From SZAS-79 sp038319115 (GTDB taxonomy: Bacteria; Pseudomonadota; Gammaproteobacteria; Burkholderiales; SG8-39): 17,549 nt of DNA. The stretch spans positions 1 to 17,549 of the forward strand of contig JBBQCV010000062.1 in the NCBI GenBank assembly GCA_038319115.1, given 5' to 3'. Below the pieces are notes generated by a model. The model saw nothing but the letters and a program-made list of their open reading frames with translations. It made no database searches and was not told the DNA's origin. Shown here one piece after another: positions 14,054 to 17,549 of this stretch (its first letter is position 1; every line of letters starts with the position of its first letter). A program made the position numbers and the translations under genes.

Positions 14054-14694
14054 TGAAAAAAGCTGGCTGGCTGGCATTGGCATGCGCATTGGCTGCGGGT
14101 CCCGCGTTGCAGGGGTGCATCCCTTTGGCGGCCGTGGGCGTGGGCGCCGCGGTGAATTCGGTCAATGACCGGCGCACCTCGGGCACCCAGATCGACGACG
14201 AAGGCATCGAACTACGCGCCGCGAACCGCATCGGCGAGCGCTGGGGCGATCGCGTCCACGTCAATGTGACCGCGTTCAACCGCAGCGTGCTGCTCACCGG
14301 TGAAGTGGCCAACGAGGCCATCAAGGCGGAGATCGAGAAGACGGTGAGCGGCGTCGGCAACGTGCGCTCGGTCACCAACGACATCCAGGTGGCCGGCACC
14401 TCGGCGCTTTCGGCTCGCGCCAACGACTCCTACCTGACTTCCAAGGTCAAGGCGCGTTTCGTCGACGTGAACCACTTCAACCCTTTCCACGTGAAGGTGG
14501 TGACCGAAAACAGCACCGTGTACCTCCTTGGCATCGTGACCGAAGCCGAAGCCAAGGCCGCGACCGACATCGCGCGCACCACCGGCGGCGTGCGCAAGGT
14601 CGTGCGTGTATTCGAGTACTGCAAGCCGACCGACGACGCCTGCCGCCCGGGGACGCCCGCCCCCGTCCAGCAGCAGGTTCCGGCCAGGCAGTAG
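14053..14694 (+). CDS. BON-domain outer-membrane lipoprotein, DolP/YraP-like
   Basis: The 213-residue protein starts MKKAGWLALACALAAGPALQ and reaches the lipobox LQGC at Cys22, so it should be lipid-anchored. Two BON domains follow, at about 50-118 (GIELRAANRIGERWGDRVHV, VLLTGEVANEAIKAEIEKTV, GNVRSVTNDIQV) and about 125-195 (SYLTSKVKARFVDVNHFNPF, HVKVVTENSTVYLLGIVTEA, GGVRKVVRVFEY). Two BON domains behind a lipoprotein signal match E. coli DolP, which binds anionic phospholipid and supports outer-membrane integrity. The ATG overlaps the TGA of the preceding gene (TGATG), so translation is coupled. Its place after the SIS gene is the same as in E. coli (diaA-dolP). The tail beyond residue 195 is Pro/Gln-rich. 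Confidence 0.92.
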   Translation: MKKAGWLALACALAAGPALQGCIPLAAVGVGAAVNSVNDRRTSGTQIDDEGIELRAANRIGERWGDRVHVNVTAFNRSVLLTGEVANEAIKAEIEKTVSGVGNVRSVTNDIQVAGTSALSARANDSYLTSKVKARFVDVNHFNPFHVKVVTENSTVYLLGIVTEAEAKAATDIARTTGGVRKVVRVFEYCKPTDDACRPGTPAPVQQQVPARQ

Positions 14695-14695
14695 G

Positions 14696-15247
14696 GTGGC
14701 TGGGGAGGAGGGGGGAAAGATCGGCGGGCACGACGCGGAGCCCGCCCGGCTCCCGGCCCCGGCCTTCGAGCGCAAGATCCGCGCGCCCGAATCACTCGCC
14801 CACGGCCTCGCTCCGGCGCCGCGGCCGCTGGTCTTCACCAATGGCGTGTTCGACATCCTCCACCGCGGCCACGCCACTTACGTTGCGCAGGCAAGGACGT
14901 TGGGCGCCTCCCTCGTCGTGGCGCTGAACAGCGACGCTTCCGCCCGGCGCCTTGGCAAGGGCGCCGAGCGCCCGCTGAACACGCTGGCCGACCGCATGGC
15001 CGTCCTCGCCGCCCTCGAGGCGGTGGATTTCGTGACCTGGTTCGACGCGGACACGCCGCTCGAGCTCATCGAGGCCCTGCGCCCCGATGTGCTCGCCAAG
15101 GGGGGCGACTGGGCGATCGACCGGATCGTCGGCGCCTCCGGGGTCCTTGAACGGGGCGGGCGAGTGGTGTCGATCCCCTTCGAGCACGAGCGCTCCACCA
15201 CCGCGCTCCTTCAGCGCATCCGCGGCTCCAGCGACAGCCCGAAGTAA
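14696..15247 (+). CDS. rfaE2: D-glycero-beta-D-manno-heptose 1-phosphate adenylyltransferase
   Basis: This is a stand-alone nucleotidyltransferase equal to the C-terminal half of bifunctional HldE; it makes ADP-heptose for LPS core from ATP and heptose 1-phosphate. The family core is FTNGVFDILHRGHATYVAQA with the HxGH motif at residues 56-59. It is followed by LGASLVVALNSDASARRLGK, ERPLNTLADRMAVLAALEAV, DFVTWFDADTPLELI, DVLAKGGDW and IPFEHERSTTALLQRIR. At 183 residues from the GTG at 14696 it is slightly long for the family. That GTG is the only ordinary start before the active site, one base after the dolP stop, yet a strong purine tract (14702-14719) lies downstream of it, so the true start may differ. 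Linkage to the SIS gene puts two steps of one pathway together; kinase and phosphatase genes are not in view. Confidence 0.92.
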   Translation: MAGEEGGKIGGHDAEPARLPAPAFERKIRAPESLAHGLAPAPRPLVFTNGVFDILHRGHATYVAQARTLGASLVVALNSDASARRLGKGAERPLNTLADRMAVLAALEAVDFVTWFDADTPLELIEALRPDVLAKGGDWAIDRIVGASGVLERGGRVVSIPFEHERSTTALLQRIRGSSDSPK

Positions 15248-15396
15248 AGCGCGCCCGGGATCGGGTTGGCGTAGTACGGCGCGATCGGCTCGAACCCGAG
15301 GCACAGGTCCACGCCGAGCCACTCGGCGTATTCGAGAAACAGTTCACGCACCGCGGGGATATCTTCGCGGCGGGCGGCCGAAATTGTTACATGCAT
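15211..15396 (-). pseudogene. Internally deleted GNAT acetyltransferase remnant
   Basis: The 61-residue frame starts like a GNAT acetyltransferase (RREDIPAVRELFLEYAEWLG, then VDLC) and then jumps straight to the typical C-terminus (LGFEPIAPYYANPIPGALYF, then GLSLEP). Intact relatives are about 150-165 residues, and the missing middle would hold the acetyl-CoA-binding motif (RxxGxG/A) and the core strands. The join falls near 15300 and keeps the frame. The ATG at 15396 is preferred; a TTG at 15402 is also in frame. Its 3' end overlaps the convergent adenylyltransferase by 37 bases. Without the CoA site it cannot be an acetyltransferase; whether the mini-protein is made is unknown. Confidence 0.72.
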
Positions 15397-15433
15397 GCGC
15401 AATTCTGTGCGTTCCGGGCGCTGCCTGTCGAGG

Positions 15434-15439
15434 TAAACT
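15434..15439 (+). promoter_or_regulatory. Putative -10 box close to the start of the following gene
   Basis: TAAACT lies seven bases before the ATG at 15447, and no ribosome site is seen. No convincing -35 box lies at standard spacing. The same layout occurs at 2932-2937 and 13409-13414. Confidence 0.3.
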
Positions 15440-15446
15440 GGCGTGC

Positions 15447-15974
15447 ATGAAACTCCACCAGCTCAAGATCGATTTCAATGCCGAGCAGGACCGGCTGTTG
15501 ATGCTCGTCTCGACCAACGACGGGGCGGAGGTGCGCATGTGGCTCACGCGCCGCTTCGTGAAGCTGCTCTGGCCGCTGCTGGTCAAACTCGCCGAGGAGG
15601 CCAGCCCGCGCATCAAGGTGCAGGCGAGTGCCGAGGCGCGTAAAGCGCTGCTGGGCATCGAGCACCAGAAGGCGGTGCAGCGCGCTGATTTCTCCAAGCC
15701 TTTCCAGCAGGCGGCGCGCTCCACGCCGCTGGGCACCGACCCGGTCCTGCTGGCGCGCATCCAGACCGGCAATGACTCCAAGGGCCTGCCGGTGGTGTCG
15801 CTGCACCCTTCCACCGGGCAGGGCGTCACGCTGACGCTCGACGAAGTCCTGCTGCACTCGGTGTGCCGGCTGTTGCAGGCCGCGGTGACCAAGAGCGACT
15901 GGGACATGGAGTTGAAGCTGCCTGGCGCGGAGGTCGAGCCCGCCGAAGAACTCGAGTCGCGCACCATCAACTAG
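15447..15974 (+). CDS. Conserved-looking protein of unknown function
   Basis: I do not recognise a named family for this 175-residue protein. It begins MKLHQLKIDFNAEQDRLLML, then VSTNDGAEVRMWLTRRFVKL and LWPLLVKLAEEA, which predicts a beta-hairpin (a strand, a charged turn, a second strand) followed by an amphipathic helix. The middle (residues about 55-105) is polar, Arg/Lys/Gln-rich and probably partly disordered. The C-terminal part has GVTLTLDEVLLHSVCRLLQA, then AVTKSDWDMELKLPG, with an acidic tail. No signal peptide or membrane segment is seen, so it should be cytoplasmic. Codon usage and third-position GC match its neighbours, which supports it as real. It stands alone between a GNAT remnant and the ABC-F gene. 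The ATG at 15447 fits the first strand; no Shine-Dalgarno is visible. Confidence 0.8.
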   Translation: MKLHQLKIDFNAEQDRLLMLVSTNDGAEVRMWLTRRFVKLLWPLLVKLAEEASPRIKVQASAEARKALLGIEHQKAVQRADFSKPFQQAARSTPLGTDPVLLARIQTGNDSKGLPVVSLHPSTGQGVTLTLDEVLLHSVCRLLQAAVTKSDWDMELKLPGAEVEPAEELESRTIN

Positions 15975-16047
15975 GTATTTTCCCCTCGGGAGGGGCGCCG
16001 CGTGGTGCGCCAACCCCTTGCCCCGCACGCGCGGCGGAGCCCTGCGG

Positions 16048-17549
16048 TCAGCTGACCGTTTCGTCGGTCGATTCGCCGGTTTCCGAGCGCAGCGCCTCGA
16101 TTCTCGCGGTGGTGTGCAGCCAGTCGTCCTCGGCACGCGCCACTTCCGCCTTGAGGCGGGCCTCGTTTTCGATCAGCTTTTTGAGCTTCTCGCGCTGCGC
16201 CTCTTCGTAGACGGAGGCGTCGGCCAGCGCGGCGCGCGCGGCTTCGGCTTCGCGCGAGAGCTTCGCGACCTTCGACTCGATCGCGGCGAGTGATTTTTCC
16301 AGTGGCTTCAACCGGGCGCGGACGGCCTCGCTGGACGCCCTCCTCGCTGCGGCGTCGGCCCGCCTTTCATCCTTGCGACTGGTCTTCGGCGCGTCGTCGC
16401 GCTTGGTGCGCTCGGTCTTGAGGCGCGCCTTGCGGTAGTCCTCGAGGTCGCCGTCGAAATCGGCGATCGCGCCTTCGGAGACGACTACGATGCGGTCGGC
16501 GCAGGTCGACAGGAGATGCCTGTCGTGCGACACGATGATGAGCGCGCCCTCGTAACTCTGCAGTGCCATCGAGAGGGACCGTCGCATTTCGAGGTCGAGG
16601 TGATTGGTCGGCTCGTCGAGCAGGAGCAGGTTGGGCCGGCGCCGCACCAGCGCGGCCAGCGCAAGGCGCGATTTTTCGCCGCCCGACAGCGGCCCGATGG
16701 GGCGCTGGGCGGCCTCGCCCGCGAAGCCGAAGCCGCCGAGGAAGTCGCGCAGGTGCTGCTCGCGGTCCGCCCGGAACAGGCGCGTCATCATCGCCAGCGG
16801 CGTTTCGTCGTGGCGCAGGGTCTCGATCTGGTGCTGGGCAAAGTAGCCGATCACGATGTCGCGGCCGGTCGAGCGCCGCCCACCGGTGGGCTCGAGTTCG
16901 CCCGCCAGCATGCGCACCAGCGTGGTCTTGCCTGCGCCGTTGGCCCCGATCACCGCGATGCGGTCGTTCCGCGTAAGCGTCATCGACACGTTCGAGAGCA
17001 CCGTGCGCTCGCCGTAGCCGACCGAGACTTCCTCCAGCGAGACGATGCGCTCGGGCTGGCGCTCGGGCTCCTCGAATTGAAAGTGGAAGGTGTCCGCCGC
17101 GTACACGGGCGCCACCTTCTCCATCTTCTCGAGCTGCTTCATGCGGCTCTGCGCCTGGCGCGCCTTGCTCGCCTTGGCCTTGAAGCGCGACACGAAGGAT
17201 TCGATGCGCTTGATCTCGCGCTCCTGGCGGGTGGCAAACGCCGCCTGCTGGATGAGTTCGGAGGCGCGCTGCTGCTCGTAGGACGAATAATTGCCGGTGT
17301 AGAGGCGCATCGACCCGGCTTCGCCACCGGGCAGGAGGGCCAGCGTGCGCTCGGTCACGCGGTCGAGGAAATCGCGGTCGTGCGATACCACCAGCAGCGT
17401 TCCGGTGCAGGCGCGCAGCCAGTTCTCCAGCCACAGCACGGTGTCGATGTCGAGGTGGTTGGTGGGTTCGTCGAGCAGCAGCAGGTCCGATGGGCTCATG
17501 AGCGCGCGGCCCAGGTTCAGGCGCATGCGGTAGCCGCCGGAGAACTCCT
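16048..17549 (-). CDS. ABC-F family ATPase, YheS-like, partial
   Basis: This is the C-terminal 499 residues of an ABC-F protein, a soluble tandem ATPase that acts on the ribosome; the N-terminal Walker A is beyond the window. From the edge inward come the first signature FSGGYRMRLNLGRALM, Walker B LLLLDEPTNHLDIDT and SHDRDFLD. Next is the interdomain linker (YTGNYSSYEQQRASELIQQA, then RFKAKASKARQAQSRMKQLE). The second ATPase follows: Walker A GANGAGKTT (near 16921-16950), YFAQHQIETLRHDE, FLGGFGFAGE, signature LSGGEKSRLAL, Walker B LLLLDEPTNHLDLE and SHDRHLL. A charged coiled-coil tail occupies about 16051-16420. The wording of the signatures, the GDLEDY motif and the long tail match E. coli YheS best, rather than EttA or Uup. 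All catalytic motifs in view are intact. Confidence 0.95.
   Translation of the reverse strand, partial: EFSGGYRMRLNLGRALMSPSDLLLLDEPTNHLDIDTVLWLENWLRACTGTLLVVSHDRDFLDRVTERTLALLPGGEAGSMRLYTGNYSSYEQQRASELIQQAAFATRQEREIKRIESFVSRFKAKASKARQAQSRMKQLEKMEKVAPVYAADTFHFQFEEPERQPERIVSLEEVSVGYGERTVLSNVSMTLTRNDRIAVIGANGAGKTTLVRMLAGELEPTGGRRSTGRDIVIGYFAQHQIETLRHDETPLAMMTRLFRADREQHLRDFLGGFGFAGEAAQRPIGPLSGGEKSRLALAALVRRRPNLLLLDEPTNHLDLEMRRSLSMALQSYEGALIIVSHDRHLLSTCADRIVVVSEGAIADFDGDLEDYRKARLKTERTKRDDAPKTSRKDERRADAAARRASSEAVRARLKPLEKSLAAIESKVAKLSREAEAARAALADASVYEEAQREKLKKLIENEARLKAEVARAEDDWLHTTARIEALRSETGESTDETVS

Noticed and set aside
15982..15995. CCCCTC/GAGGGG inverted repeat after the unknown gene, considered as a terminator
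   Set aside because: The loop would be only two to four bases and no T-tract follows on the plus strand; the A/T run lies on the wrong side for either gene.

Overview
The window reads as an ordinary stretch of chromosome from a GC-rich betaproteobacterium, most likely Burkholderiales or a close relative. The reasons are the gene neighbourhoods (purN / DUF3108 / RsmB-type methyltransferase; pyrC / DUF3025; rpmB-rpmG beside a fatty acid desaturase; rsmI divergent from yraN / SIS isomerase / BON lipoprotein), the strong G/C bias at third codon positions, and the many non-coding shadow frames such a bias creates. The taxonomic call is an inference from gene order and protein style, not from a marker gene.

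Layout. 1-488 (minus): N-terminal part of an RND efflux periplasmic adaptor lipoprotein, divergent from a TetR repressor (671-1312) with an AcrR-like operator between them. 1400-2824: fumC with an unusual tandemly repeated N-terminus. 2948-5580: purN, an exported DUF3108 protein overlapping it, and an RsmB/NOP-type rRNA m5C methyltransferase. 5606-6295 (minus): small outer-membrane beta-barrel-like protein. 6415-7689: MscS-family channel. 7790-8968: fatty acid desaturase, closed by a strong terminator. 8996-9145: gene-free stretch with two GC-rich hairpins. 9190-12475 (minus): rsmI, pyrC, DUF3025 gene, rpmB (L28) and rpmG (L33), in that transcriptional order, ending at a second strong terminator. 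12600-15247: yraN, an exported HIRAN-domain protein, a GmhA/DiaA-type SIS protein, a DolP-like BON lipoprotein and the heptose-1-phosphate adenylyltransferase, closely packed. 15211-15396 (minus): an internally deleted GNAT acetyltransferase remnant. 15447-15974: a conserved-looking protein I cannot name. 16048-17549 (minus): C-terminal three quarters of a YheS-type ABC-F ATPase.

How the genes work together. Two local themes stand out. First, an efflux pump adaptor and its repressor share one control region. Second, the cluster after rsmI matches the enterobacterial rsmI-(lpoA)-yraN-diaA-dolP block, with lpoA missing, a HIRAN gene inserted, and a heptose adenylyltransferase added at the end. 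The added adenylyltransferase and the fully retained GmhA metal ligands suggest the SIS protein serves ADP-heptose (LPS core) synthesis. I saw no phage, insertion sequence, CRISPR array, tRNA or rRNA. No clear new multi-gene system is visible; the most unusual items are the exported HIRAN protein, the deleted GNAT gene, the fumC repeat expansion and the paired hairpins at 9014-9088.
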